A stretch of DNA of 64,000 nt from Candidatus Methanocorpusculum faecipullorum (GTDB lineage: Archaea > Halobacteriota > Methanomicrobia > Methanomicrobiales > Methanocorpusculaceae). Where the stretch lies: contig JAHLFR010000035.1 of the NCBI GenBank assembly GCA_018883755.1, positions 20,561 through 84,560 on the forward strand, read 5' to 3'. The notes under the pieces are model-generated. The model was given only the letters and a program-made list of their open reading frames with translations. It did not search any database and had not been told where the DNA came from. The position numbers and the translations under genes were made by a program. This document shows positions 17,172 to 26,126 of this stretch, piece by piece. Within the stretch, counting starts at the first letter, position 1. Each line of letters begins with the position of its first letter.

Positions 17172-18629
17172 TTAAAAGAAATCCAGTGTCGCCTGCGTAG
17201 GAGTTTTTTTCTTTTCTTCCTGCGGAGGGTCGACATTCTCTTTTATCGGTTCTGCGGCAGACACCACACCAGGTGTCGTGGATGCGGACGTTGTTTCCTG
17301 ATGAAATGCTTCAAGACCTGCTGTACGTTCCTCCTCGGCTTTTCGTGCGGCAGCACGTTTTGCTGCTGAGATCTTTTTCATCTTGGTTTCTTTTTCTTTG
17401 GCAATCTTTTGGGCTTCTTTAAAGACTGAGGTCGCCTCAGTTTTATCGTGCAGGAGAATGGTAAGCTGATCTGCGTCCAGGTCATGGCGCTCGCAGAAAG
17501 CAAGCGGTGCATCCGTAGCAAAGCGGGACAGGAGATCAAGATAGACTTTCTGTATCTGAGAGTCGGGGATACTGTAACTTTCTCCAAGTTTTGCAGCAAG
17601 CGTTCTCCTGACACTTTTCTGTTTTTTTGCGGTTCCCATCCGTTTCCACCGCGACGGCGGCATTATGCGGGGACGGAATCCTGCTGAGGTGAACTCTTTA
17701 GCAACGCCTGAGGTCATCAGGGAGGTAGCATACCGCCAAAGAGTGTAGTACTGCCGCATCATGGTTCTGCCAAGATAGATGTCGGCTCGGGAGAGGGCAG
17801 TGTACGTGCCTGTCCGCTGGTTTTGGTTTGTAACAGCTGCTGCAGACTCCTCGATCCACTGCATGACGGTATCCGGTTTCTCCTCACATTCGCGCGAGAG
17901 TTTCTGGATTTTCTCATCCGGGTACCCTGCATACACGCCTGCGACAAGATCAAAGATACTTGCCCGTTCATCCTTCTGCGAGGTGTTGATATCATCTGAA
18001 GCAATTACGGATTTTCCGGTTGCTGAAGCGAAGAGCATGTTGACCGCGGACCGCAGATCTCCTGCGGCACTTTCTGCAATGGCACTCAGGGCATCACTGC
18101 TGCAGGTTATCTGTTCTGCGGAACAGATCTCCCGCATACGTTTTTCAAGCGTTGATGTGGTTATAGCGCGGAACGGGATCGGGTCACACAGCTTTCGGAT
18201 GGAGTCTGAGACCCCGTACGCATCGTTTGCGATGAGTATTACCGGCTGTCGTGCATCTTTGAGTATTTCTGTGATAGCGCGTGCCCCTCCCCGATCGGCA
18301 TTTCCCTCAAGGTTGTCGGCTTCGTCAAGAATTATGAGTTTTCTTTCTGCGCCAAAGAGACTGGTTGTGGTTGCAGAGTTTCCGGCAACACGTTCAATGA
18401 TGGTTTTGGTCCGGGCGTCGCTTGCGTTGAGTTCTAGGACTTCCCAGTTCATGTCTCGGGCGAGAGCATGGGCTGCTGATGTTTTTCCAATACCTGGTTT
18501 TCCGGTGAGAAGCAGTGGTCGGGAGTCAACCGTCCAGTTCCGTGCCCAGTCTGTCATCTGTCTAACTGCAGCGTTATTGCCGAGAATGTCTGCGAGATGT
18601 TCGGGTCGGTACCGTTCTGCCCAGTCCAT
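17172..18629 (-). CDS. rfcL: Replication factor C large subunit
   Basis: 485 residues, a clamp-loader AAA+ ATPase. Walker A is GKPGIGKTSAAHALA (about 43-57) and Walker B is LIILDEADNLEGNADRGG. The C-terminal third is charged and low in complexity, and the protein ends with the PIP box QATLDFF, which docks to the PCNA sliding clamp. Together with the small RFC subunit (not in this window) it loads PCNA at primer ends. It starts near 18629 with an AT-rich region upstream. Confidence 0.97.
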   Translation of the reverse strand: MDWAERYRPEHLADILGNNAAVRQMTDWARNWTVDSRPLLLTGKPGIGKTSAAHALARDMNWEVLELNASDARTKTIIERVAGNSATTTSLFGAERKLIILDEADNLEGNADRGGARAITEILKDARQPVILIANDAYGVSDSIRKLCDPIPFRAITTSTLEKRMREICSAEQITCSSDALSAIAESAAGDLRSAVNMLFASATGKSVIASDDINTSQKDERASIFDLVAGVYAGYPDEKIQKLSRECEEKPDTVMQWIEESAAAVTNQNQRTGTYTALSRADIYLGRTMMRQYYTLWRYATSLMTSGVAKEFTSAGFRPRIMPPSRWKRMGTAKKQKSVRRTLAAKLGESYSIPDSQIQKVYLDLLSRFATDAPLAFCERHDLDADQLTILLHDKTEATSVFKEAQKIAKEKETKMKKISAAKRAAARKAEEERTAGLEAFHQETTSASTTPGVVSAAEPIKENVDPPQEEKKKTPTQATLDFF

Positions 18630-19047
18630 GATTACTAACTAATCTTACGTCGCGGAACGTGATAAACATAAATGAATGATGGGTTTTTGGAAATCCTGTT
18701 TCTGGGTAAGAAAAATGTGTTAAAAACCTCTGTTTTGAATTCTACTCTTTTTCTCATCTGATTTACATATATTTATTCACGTTTGTGTATCAGTTTCTTG
18801 GCCTTTCTGCAGAGGGTTAAACCATCTGTGGCTGATATTTCTCAAATCCCTGTCTTTATGTGGTGTGATTCCCTTTTTTAAATGATAAATATATGATAAT
18901 GTGTGAAACTCGTTTTTATTTCTGTTCTAAATGCAAATTTTCCAGGATGTATCTCGCCCAATCCTAATCGTGCATCTTATCACCGTTGAACGGGAATACA
19001 ATAGGTAACAACTGGGGCTGCCATGCCCCTTGGTGACAGAGAGAACA
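18630..19047. promoter_or_regulatory. 418-base divergent intergenic region between rfcL and mmp2
   Basis: No open frame of interest. It is AT-rich with several promoter-like stretches: TTTACATATATTTATTC near 18760 and AATGATAAATATATGATAA near 18881. Close to the mmp2 start a short GC stem (GGGGC, loop TGCCAT, GCCCC, about 19014-19029) precedes the GGTGA ribosome site. A long leader for the mmp2-mtxX transcript is plausible. I could not identify an RNA gene here. Confidence 0.4.
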
Positions 19048-20034
19048 ATGGTTGCAGACAATTATACCCCTGAATCAGTTGCAAACGCAGTCAGGCAGTA
19101 CGACGGTGTCAGACGCAAACAGGCAATAGGAACCCTCGTTCGTGCGCTTCATATCGACAACCTCGACGTCATCGCATCATATGGTGAGGATGCCGCCGTT
19201 ATTCAGAACGGACGTACTGCACTTCTGCTTGCAGCAGATGGAATCTGGAACAAACTCATGGAAGTTGACCCGTACTGGGCAGGTTACTGTGCCATTCTCG
19301 TTAACGTTCACGATATTGCTGCAATGGGGGGGAGACCCGTTGCGATGGTTGATGTTCTCTCCGCATCAAACGATGAGCTTATGGAGGAAGTCAGCCGCGG
19401 TATGCGCGATGCGGCAACCGCTTTTGATGTTCCTGTTGTCGGGGGTCACCTCCACCCCGATGCTCCGTATAACGTCATTGATGTCTCGATTCTTGGTGTG
19501 GCCGAACTTGAAAACATCATCTACAGCAGCAAAGCAGAACCGGGTAACGCCATCATCGTTGCCATTGATCTCAACGGCCGTATCCATCCCTCAGCACCCA
19601 TGAACTGGGACTCTGTCACCATGAAACCTCCGGAAGTCCTTCGCGCCCAGATAGGTGTCATGAAAGATCTTGGTGAACACCACCATCTTACCGCCGGAAA
19701 AGATATCTCCAACCCAGGTGTCATTGGAACCCTTGGAATGCTCATTGAGTCCAGTGGTGTTGGCGCCGTTGTTGATCTTACCGCAGTACCTCACCCTGAT
19801 CTTGATGCTCTTGGCATCACCTTCGAACAATGGGTGCGTATGTACCCTGGAATGGGTTTTATCATGACTGCGGATCAGTCCCAGGTCGACATAGTCTGCA
19901 AAAAATTCCGTGCAGTTGGTATGGCTGCTCAGATAATCGGTACTGTTACCAACACCAAACGACTCACTCTTGTCAAAGGGGATTCTGAGACTGTACTCTT
20001 CAATTTCTGTGCAGAGGGTATCACTAATATATGA
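19048..20034 (+). CDS. Methanogenesis marker protein 2 (AIR synthase-related)
   Basis: About 328 residues from ATG 19048; the frame also opens at TTG 19030, but the GGTGA motif at 19032-19036 fits the ATG better. The protein belongs to the AIR synthase/selenophosphate synthetase superfamily: SYGEDAAVIQ and ILVNVHDIAAMGGRPVAMV are the dimer and ATP-binding signatures, and GKDISNPGVIGTLGMLIES is in the C-terminal half. The family occurs in methanogens as marker protein 2; the reaction is unknown, although the fold suggests ATP-dependent phosphoryl transfer. The downstream gene overlaps its stop. Confidence 0.9.
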   Translation: MVADNYTPESVANAVRQYDGVRRKQAIGTLVRALHIDNLDVIASYGEDAAVIQNGRTALLLAADGIWNKLMEVDPYWAGYCAILVNVHDIAAMGGRPVAMVDVLSASNDELMEEVSRGMRDAATAFDVPVVGGHLHPDAPYNVIDVSILGVAELENIIYSSKAEPGNAIIVAIDLNGRIHPSAPMNWDSVTMKPPEVLRAQIGVMKDLGEHHHLTAGKDISNPGVIGTLGMLIESSGVGAVVDLTAVPHPDLDALGITFEQWVRMYPGMGFIMTADQSQVDIVCKKFRAVGMAAQIIGTVTNTKRLTLVKGDSETVLFNFCAEGITNI

Positions 20035-20798
20035 TGACGATTGGAATCGGTTGTGGTGCGGATGCTTGGAAAGTCGTCCAAAGTGCGAATGAAACCGCAA
20101 CCGAAGACCTGCATATCCGCTGTTACTGCTGCCCTGGGGCTGTTGACGATTTGTCTTCCGGTCCCTTTGTTGAGCTTGCTGTCTGTTCTCTACCTTATCA
20201 ACGCATCGTTGATGATCTCCTTGCTGGGAAGATCAATGGTGCTGTTCGCGGGACTCTTCCTGCCAATGAGACATTGCGGTATCTTAAAAAAGCCTGTGGT
20301 GTCGATCGTCTCGAGCGGATAGCTCTTCTTGAAACGGTTGATCACCAGTGCTTTTTCCTTGCACCTGTTGGTGTTGATGAGGGATGGACCATTCAGGAAA
20401 AAATCTCTTTGATCAATGACGGTCGGGAGCTTGCCCGCCGGTTTGGTCTCTCTGAGAAGACCGCTGTTCTTTCTGGCGGCAGAATCGGTGATATTGGGAG
20501 ACATCCTATTGTGGATAAAACCATCTCTGATGCCCAGGAGATCGCACAGCTTACCGGTGCTGTTCATGGAGAAATTCTTATTGAGGATGCAGTAAGGGAC
20601 TGCGGTGTTATCATTGCTCCTGATGGTATCTCTGGAAATCTGATCTTTCGGACCCTCACATTCCTTGGTCATGGAGTAGGACATGGTGCACCTGTTGTTA
20701 ACATATCTCCCGTTTTTGTGGACAGTTCGCGCGCATCTGCGGACTATGGAGGATCTCTCCGCCTTGCAGCAGCCTTGTCAACTGGAAAAAAGCATTAA
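20031..20798 (+). CDS. mtxX: Methanogenesis marker protein 4 (MtxX)
   Basis: 255 residues, similar in plan to phosphate acetyl/butyryltransferases. Recognisable segments are VLSGGRIGDIGRHPIVDKT and ILIEDAVRDCGVIIAPDGIS, with a closing HGAPVVNISPVFVDSSR. The family is restricted to methanogens and was named MtxX; its catalytic role is not established. It starts at ATG 20031 inside the mmp2 stop, so the two marker proteins are made together, which suggests related work. Confidence 0.88.
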   Translation: MMTIGIGCGADAWKVVQSANETATEDLHIRCYCCPGAVDDLSSGPFVELAVCSLPYQRIVDDLLAGKINGAVRGTLPANETLRYLKKACGVDRLERIALLETVDHQCFFLAPVGVDEGWTIQEKISLINDGRELARRFGLSEKTAVLSGGRIGDIGRHPIVDKTISDAQEIAQLTGAVHGEILIEDAVRDCGVIIAPDGISGNLIFRTLTFLGHGVGHGAPVVNISPVFVDSSRASADYGGSLRLAAALSTGKKH

Positions 20799-20921
20799 AT
20801 TTTGTTATTTTTCAAATCTGGTCCGTTACCATAATTAATTTCAAATATCGTCCATATTCTTTGCAAAAAGTCATATTCGGTTCACCAAAGCCGGCAAACT
20901 GCGAAAAACACCCCATACATG

Positions 20922-20938
20922 AGATATATTTATATAGT
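20922..20938 (+). promoter_or_regulatory. TATA box of the histone gene
   Basis: AGATATATTTATATAGT lies 32-48 bases upstream of the histone ATG at 20970. It has the typical AT run of an archaeal TATA element and would give a leader of about a dozen bases. Confidence 0.6.
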
Positions 20939-20969
20939 ATTTTGAACTATTTTTTCATTGGTAATAATT

Positions 20970-21173
20970 ATGGCAGACTTACCAAAAGCAGCAGTTGTCA
21001 GACTTGCAAAGAAAGCAGGCGCAGAACGCGTCGGTGAAGATGCAGCAGATGCCCTCGTAGCAAAGGCAGAGGCCTACATTGAGGAGATCGCAAAGAAAGC
21101 ATACGAGTATGCACAGCACGCAGGTCGTAAGACCATCAAGGCAGAGGATATTGACCTCGCCACTAAAGAATAA
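20970..21173 (+). CDS. Archaeal histone
   Basis: 67 residues from ATG 20970 (an in-frame TTG at 20958 would add four residues but gives an atypical start). The histone fold is complete: PKAAVVRLAKKAGAERVGED, central helix DALVAKAEAYIEEIAKKAYEY, loop AGRKTIKAEDIDLA. Dimers wrap DNA into archaeal nucleosome-like particles. A strong promoter and a hairpin terminator directly after the stop suggest a short, abundant, single-gene transcript. Confidence 0.97.
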   Translation: MADLPKAAVVRLAKKAGAERVGEDAADALVAKAEAYIEEIAKKAYEYAQHAGRKTIKAEDIDLATKE

Positions 21174-21532
21174 ACTGATTTTCCTGAAAAATCAGGGGTG
21201 TGGAAAAATCGTTGGATCATAGTCTGGCGATTTTGGGATGCTGGTATCCTTGGGATACCACAATAAATCCTTTCACGATTATTGTAGATATTTTTTCAAA
21301 ACAGAGTTTTTAAGGTATTCGTGTAGTCTTTTTCTGAACGGTCTGATACTTTTTTGCTATCCTCTCTTTTTCTGTTTTCTGTTCGTTCATAGGATGTATC
21401 CTGATACTACATATGCCATATGTAGGTAGATTCATCAATCGTCTCTGAACACATTTTTACTGATACAAGCATACAAAAAAACATGCGTGTTTCTTGTAAC
21501 TGGATAAGAAGAAAAAAATTGAAAGGGATGGG
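21174..21532. other. 359-base convergent gap with several perfect inverted repeats
   Basis: Lies between the 3' ends of the histone gene (+) and a lipoprotein gene (-). Besides the terminator hairpin it holds TGGTATCC-TTG-GGATACCA (21242-21260) and CTACATATG-C-CATATGTAG (21407-21425). A 63-codon frame at 21238-21429 is Phe/Cys-rich with no family resemblance, and I do not call it. Such symmetry where no promoter is needed hints at a small RNA or a protein-binding site. Confidence 0.4.
21175..21195 (+). terminator. Hairpin at the end of the histone transcript
   Basis: CTGATTTT (21175-21182) and AAAATCAG (21188-21195) form a perfect 8-base stem with a five-base loop, starting one base after the histone stop codon. 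It could terminate or protect the mRNA 3' end. Confidence 0.5.
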
Positions 21533-21877
21533 TTATACCTTGTTCAGTACAACAGCTCCTGCCAAACTTGACAGGGTCTTTCCATCATCGGAAAGTTTGT
21601 AGGTTCCTCCCGGCAGGGTTTTGTCTGAGCTGGTGATTGAATAGGTGTTGTCTGCGGTCTTTTCCCAGGCAAAAGTAACTGATTCGCCAGATTCGATAAG
21701 GTCACTGTGGAGCGTAATGGTTCCTGTACCATCGTTTGCAAACTCAGCAGAAATGTAGATGCCAAGCACAGGTTTTGTCTCCCATGTGCCAACGATTGGA
21801 TCAGATCCAATGCAACCGGCAGCAGAAACAAGCACCAGCGCCGCACACAGAACAGCTGCTAATAATAGCTTCTTCAT
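21533..21877 (-). CDS. Small predicted lipoprotein, lipocalin-like
   Basis: 114 residues with a signal peptide and lipobox (VSAAGC, Cys22), then a short beta-rich domain beginning IVGTWETKP. The GTW start and alternating hydrophobic strands (GTGTITLHSDL, GGTYKLSDDGKTLSSL) resemble small lipocalin-like or META-type domains. Function unknown; likely anchored on the outer face of the membrane. It lies 60 bases downstream of the antiporter gene in the same direction. Confidence 0.72.
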   Translation of the reverse strand: MKKLLLAAVLCAALVLVSAAGCIGSDPIVGTWETKPVLGIYISAEFANDGTGTITLHSDLIESGESVTFAWEKTADNTYSITSSDKTLPGGTYKLSDDGKTLSSLAGAVVLNKV

Positions 21878-21937
21878 AATATTAACCTCTTCGTGGAAAT
21901 ATAAAATTGTTTCGAAAAAAGAGTGATCCGGAATGGA

Positions 21938-23458
21938 TCAGTCGTCATAGGGGATTGGCGTGTCTGTTTCACATACGTGTTCCTCACAATACCAGTCGCG
22001 GAATTCCTGTTTTGTCGGCTTCCACGATTCTTTTCTGAATTTTTTCAGCAGGTATGGAGGCAGGAGTATAATCAACAGTACTGCAGCAAGCATTCCAATG
22101 ACATAGAGAACAGTCTCAGTCAGTGTGTAGGTTCCGCTTGGGAACAGACCTACCACAAAGGAAAATATCAGCGAGGCATATGCGATTCCTGCAACCAGCC
22201 ACATCCCCACTTTTCCACCCTGAACTTTGTAGGGACGGGTAACGTTTCCTTTGGTTTTGCGGAGTTTTACGAACGCTGCAAACATGAACATGTACATCAC
22301 CGCATTGATCAGTGCTGTAATTGCTGTAAGTACCCAGTATCCCTGATTAATTGAGGGAACCAGTACCATTGAAAGAGCAAATGCAGACGAAACAATACCC
22401 TGTACAATCAGAACACCGACCGGCATGCCGTACTTATTCATCTTACGGAAGATTGGCGGCAGATCCCCGGACATTGCTGCAGGCAGCATACCTTTTGCAG
22501 GGCCAACCAGCCACACGGAAAGCTGGGCAATGATTCCAACTGCAAGCATAATGGAGACTGGTACAATCAGCCACCCAAGCTGGAACTCGGTAAAGATTAC
22601 CTGGAATGTCTGTACAATTCCTGCGTTTAGCCCAATCTGATCTGCAGGTACTACCAGTGCTACTGCGAGTGTACCTACGATAGAGACAATACAGATGATG
22701 GCGGCTGCAAGGAACATTGCTATTGGATAGTCACGTCTTGGATTTGCTGTCTCACGGGCATGGTATCCAGCCATTTCCATTCCTGCAAACATCAGAATAA
22801 GGCTTGCTGCAAAGGTAACTGTACTCAGATCAAACTGCGGAATAAGACGATCGATCGAAAACTCACCAATAGCGCTTGGGTTTCCTCCGGTGACCCAGAG
22901 GATCATCAAGACAACTAGAATACCAACCGGGATCAAAGCACCAAATGCAGTACCGACTGTTGCCAGCAGATTGGATGCCCGAGATCCAAAGAAGTTAAAG
23001 ATGGTTACTGCCCAGAAGCTGGCCAGCATAACTACTACCATAAAGACTGGATCATCTGAAAGCAGTGGAGCAAGTAGAACGTAGGTAATTGTTGCGGCAA
23101 AGAAGGAGACGACCGTCGGGAACCAGACAAGATTGTTCACCCAGGAGCACCAGATTGTAATGAAGCTTCCGTCCTTTGGATAGGCTTCCTTTACCCAAGA
23201 GTAGATACCTCCTGATTTTGGCCAGGTTGATGCAAGTTCTGCTGCAACTAATGCGGTTGGGATCAGGAAACAGACAGTGAACAGAACATACCAGAAGATC
23301 ATGTTCCATCCTTCCATTGCCATGGTCGGGAAATTGCGCAAACTTAAAACTGCAGCAACGTTAATCATGGCAAGGGAGAGAATGCCAAGCGTTTTTTTGT
23401 TTGGCGATTTAGCCGCGTCAGCGGATGACGGGGGAGTTGAATCAGTCATTTGTGTCAC
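21938..23458 (-). CDS. Amino acid permease, APC superfamily (glutamate/GABA antiporter-like)
   Basis: 506 residues with about 12 hydrophobic membrane segments. The first helix region (LGILSLAMINVAAVLSLRNF) and ELASTWPKSGGIYSWVKEAY match the GadC/basic amino-acid antiporter branch of the APC superfamily. The C-terminus is cytoplasmic and charged. The substrate cannot be fixed by eye; glutamate/GABA exchange is the nearest well-known model. The aldehyde dehydrogenase gene upstream is in the same direction, which may hint at amine or amino-aldehyde metabolism. The 190-base upstream gap has a TATTTAAATA element near 23585. Confidence 0.88.
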   Translation of the reverse strand: MTQMTDSTPPSSADAAKSPNKKTLGILSLAMINVAAVLSLRNFPTMAMEGWNMIFWYVLFTVCFLIPTALVAAELASTWPKSGGIYSWVKEAYPKDGSFITIWCSWVNNLVWFPTVVSFFAATITYVLLAPLLSDDPVFMVVVMLASFWAVTIFNFFGSRASNLLATVGTAFGALIPVGILVVLMILWVTGGNPSAIGEFSIDRLIPQFDLSTVTFAASLILMFAGMEMAGYHARETANPRRDYPIAMFLAAAIICIVSIVGTLAVALVVPADQIGLNAGIVQTFQVIFTEFQLGWLIVPVSIMLAVGIIAQLSVWLVGPAKGMLPAAMSGDLPPIFRKMNKYGMPVGVLIVQGIVSSAFALSMVLVPSINQGYWVLTAITALINAVMYMFMFAAFVKLRKTKGNVTRPYKVQGGKVGMWLVAGIAYASLIFSFVVGLFPSGTYTLTETVLYVIGMLAAVLLIILLPPYLLKKFRKESWKPTKQEFRDWYCEEHVCETDTPIPYDD

Positions 23459-23649
23459 CTATTTTCGTTGGTTACAATTGATCGCACAGACACGGTAACA
23501 GATGATTTCAACTCTCCAAAAGAGACTGTTTCTGAAATACATCAGTCCCATATCCGGTCAGTCACATACCAAGTATCGAGGTGTATTTAAATAAGTGTAT
23601 AGATGGTGACAAAAATAAAAAAATTCAGAATAACAATAATATAATTTCC

Positions 23650-25026
23650 TCAGAAGAGTATACGCCGCAATTTCCGGATGTTTTCTAGAACAGACTTTGA
23701 ATATGGAGGGTAACGGAGTGAGGGATCCGGAGAGTATTTCCGCGTGATAACTGTTCGTTTCCGGGAGAATGTTTCAATGCTGTGCTGAGCGTGATAACAT
23801 CCCATTCCACTTGTACCAACTCCTCCAAATGGGGCATTGTTATTTGCCACCTGTATCATACAGTCGTTGATACATACTCCTCCAGATGGATGAATAGAGA
23901 TCAGGTGTTCTGCAAATACGGTGTCCTCGGTAAAGAGATAAAGAGCAAGCGGTGTTGGAGATAGCAGTTTATCAAGGTCAGAGATTGTATTCCAGGTAAT
24001 TACGGGAAGTATCGGGCCAAATATTTCTCTGCGGGTTATTGGATCTTGGCATGTTGCCGCAAGGAGAGTCGGAGCAAGCTTTCTTTCTCTGGGATTGTGT
24101 GTTCCGCATTGTTTGAGAATGCGTTCCGATACACAGTAGTTAAGTAAACGTTCATACTCCTCCGCTGTTATGATTTTTCCATAGTCCGGATGTGTTGCTG
24201 GATTTTCTCCATAGAATGCGGTGATCTCTGCTGCAATTTTGTTCACGAGTATGTCACGAACAGAATCATGTACGAGTAGATAGTCCGGGGCAACACAGGT
24301 CTGTCCTGCATTTACGCATTTCCCCCAGGCTATTCGGCGTGCTGCAACGTTTAGGTTTGCCGTTTCATCAACAATGCAGGGATTCTTTCCCCCAAGCTCA
24401 AGTGTTATGGGTGTCAGATGCTGTGCGGCTGCAACTGCAATCTTCCTTCCGGTTTCGATACCACCGGTAAAGAAGATGTAATCATACGTTTCTTCAAGGC
24501 TGATTTGGGGAAAGACCGATACCCATACATCGGGAAACACGTCGGAAAGGATTGTCTGTACTATCCGCATGGTCTTCGGAGCACGCCGCGACGGTTTTAC
24601 GGCGACAACGTTTCCACAGGCAACTGCACCTGCAACCGGCATCATAAGAAGGTGAAACGGATAATTCCAAGGGGCAATGACCAGTACAAGACCATAGGGT
24701 TCAATGCGTACTTCTGTTTTTGCAGAGAAGAGGAGGAGCGGGGTTTTTACCTTCTTTGGTTTGGTCCAGGAGTCCAGATTTTTTTCAAGTGTTTCAATTT
24801 CCTGTAATACTGGTGCTATTTCAAAGGCATATGTCTCAAACGCCGGTCTGCCGAGATCTGAGGTGAGTGCATGCAGAATCTCTGCTTCATACTGCAGGAT
24901 TGTTTCCCTGAGTTTTACAAGTGCGGCTTTTCGTACAGAAAGTGTCCGAGTTGCACCGCTTGCAAAATAGGTTCGCATCTCTGCGAGGATATTCTGTTCT
25001 GCTCTGTTCACCTCTCTGTGTGCCAT
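23650..25026 (-). CDS. Aldehyde dehydrogenase, class 3-like
   Basis: 458 residues, NAD(P)-dependent ALDH of the shorter class-3 type that includes ALDH3 and coniferyl aldehyde dehydrogenases. Cofactor segment VIAPWNYPFHLLMMP near 115, NAD motif FFTGGIETG near 190, general base in LELGGKNP near 215, and catalytic Cys in NAGQTCVAPDYLL near 248. It oxidises an aldehyde to the acid. The promoter is probably TTTATAG (25048-25055, minus strand), giving a short or absent leader. Class 3 ALDHs are unusual in methanogens, so transfer from bacteria is possible. Confidence 0.93.
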   Translation of the reverse strand: MAHREVNRAEQNILAEMRTYFASGATRTLSVRKAALVKLRETILQYEAEILHALTSDLGRPAFETYAFEIAPVLQEIETLEKNLDSWTKPKKVKTPLLLFSAKTEVRIEPYGLVLVIAPWNYPFHLLMMPVAGAVACGNVVAVKPSRRAPKTMRIVQTILSDVFPDVWVSVFPQISLEETYDYIFFTGGIETGRKIAVAAAQHLTPITLELGGKNPCIVDETANLNVAARRIAWGKCVNAGQTCVAPDYLLVHDSVRDILVNKIAAEITAFYGENPATHPDYGKIITAEEYERLLNYCVSERILKQCGTHNPRERKLAPTLLAATCQDPITRREIFGPILPVITWNTISDLDKLLSPTPLALYLFTEDTVFAEHLISIHPSGGVCINDCMIQVANNNAPFGGVGTSGMGCYHAQHSIETFSRKRTVITRKYSPDPSLRYPPYSKSVLENIRKLRRILF

Positions 25027-25047
25027 GGGTGAACATTGGGCGCGTGG

Positions 25048-25158
25048 CTATAAATCCTCTCTGGCGGAGTCCTTTTTAGATCCTGATATTTTTCTTACCA
25101 GAATCAATGGTATCAGAACGAGCATCCCCACAGGCAAGTGCGTTACTGTGCGGACCAT
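25048..25158 (-). CDS. Possible 36-residue single-span membrane protein
   Basis: A small frame from ATG 25158 to TAG 25048, with one hydrophobic segment (LPVGMLVLIPLILV) followed by a basic tail (RKISGSKK), the layout of a membrane micro-protein. An in-frame GTG at 25200 would add 14 residues and overlap the AAA ATPase gene by about 31 bases. No family is recognised. It is on the same strand, directly downstream of the ATPase, so co-transcription is likely if real. Confidence 0.35.
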   Translation of the reverse strand: MVRTVTHLPVGMLVLIPLILVRKISGSKKDSAREDL

Positions 25159-25169
25159 TCCAAAATAGA

Positions 25170-26123
25170 TTATAGTTCTTGAACTGCCCTGCCTGCGCAC
25201 TCAGCAACCTTTGCTGACCGGGTTGTCATAAGAATATTTGTCCGTTTCCCTGCATCTCGCACAATCTGCATTAACACTTCGATGTGGGTGTCATCAAGTG
25301 CCGTATCGATATCGTCAATAACAATTACCTCCGGCAGATCCTTCGAAGAGAACAAAACTGCATAGGCAAGAAATCGCAGTGTTCCTTCAGAGAAGTATTG
25401 ATAGGGAATAAGCATTGCCTGGTTGGCTGATTCCCACATAAGTCTGTTATGTCCTCCTTCATGAACCACTACAAATCGTATGAATGATGGTTCAACCTCT
25501 GCAACCGCCCTCTCCACCGCAGAAAATGCCTTAGGCTGACTCTCAGCAAACCGCAGAAGACACGCTTCCAAATTACCGCCAGTTGGATAGAGCCTTCTTC
25601 CTGTATCATTTGTTTCCGGATTTCGCATTGAAGACGGAACAAGATGCCCGATCCACCAATTATTCATTCCACGCATGATCGGATAGACATCACGCAGTTC
25701 CGGTTCCATTGGGACACCAAAGATACTCTCACGCTCATTGGTCCTGATCTCAATCTTTTCCAGTTGGGTCTCATCCTTTTGATCCTGAACCACCAGTTGT
25801 TCACGAGAAAGGATCAGATGCTCTGCATCCTTTGGATCCTGGATCAGAACTGCCCGATATGACTCGCGGCCTTGCTGCACACCAAGAACAATCTCTCTGG
25901 TACTGGATGATCCGAAGTGAAAGAGTGCTCCGCAGTTTCCAAACACTCTGGTCCAGTCCTCAAGAGATCGCCCTGCAATTGCAGACAGCATCTCGAATGC
26001 TGTGACAACTGACGACTTTCCTGCACCATTTTTCCCGTAAAAAACCAAAAGACCGTCCACCGGTACTCTATACTCCGAAAAATACCGAAGACCTGAGATA
26101 GTAACTGTGAGCATTTTTTCCAT
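25170..26123 (-). CDS. AAA-family ATPase (RecF/OLD-like ABC-type ATPase)
   Basis: 317 residues. Walker A is FYGKNGAGKSSVV (about 28-40), the ABC-like signature region is YFSEGTLRFLAYAVLFSS (about 243-260), and Walker B is VIVIDDIDTALDD (about 266-278), followed by the switch segment ILMTTRSA. This is the plan of AAA_15/AAA_21 proteins, with a compact insert in place of a long coiled coil. Members of this broad group act in DNA repair, plasmid or phage defence; no nuclease domain is fused here. It starts just after the tRNA-Leu gene on the same strand. Confidence 0.85.
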   Translation of the reverse strand: MEKMLTVTISGLRYFSEYRVPVDGLLVFYGKNGAGKSSVVTAFEMLSAIAGRSLEDWTRVFGNCGALFHFGSSSTREIVLGVQQGRESYRAVLIQDPKDAEHLILSREQLVVQDQKDETQLEKIEIRTNERESIFGVPMEPELRDVYPIMRGMNNWWIGHLVPSSMRNPETNDTGRRLYPTGGNLEACLLRFAESQPKAFSAVERAVAEVEPSFIRFVVVHEGGHNRLMWESANQAMLIPYQYFSEGTLRFLAYAVLFSSKDLPEVIVIDDIDTALDDTHIEVLMQIVRDAGKRTNILMTTRSAKVAECAGRAVQEL

Positions 26124-26126
26124 AAA

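Noticed and set aside
21238..21429. 63-codon Phe/Cys-rich frame after the histone
   Set aside because: It begins inside a hairpin, has no ribosome site and includes the palindrome at 21407-21425; composition is that of AT-rich non-coding DNA.
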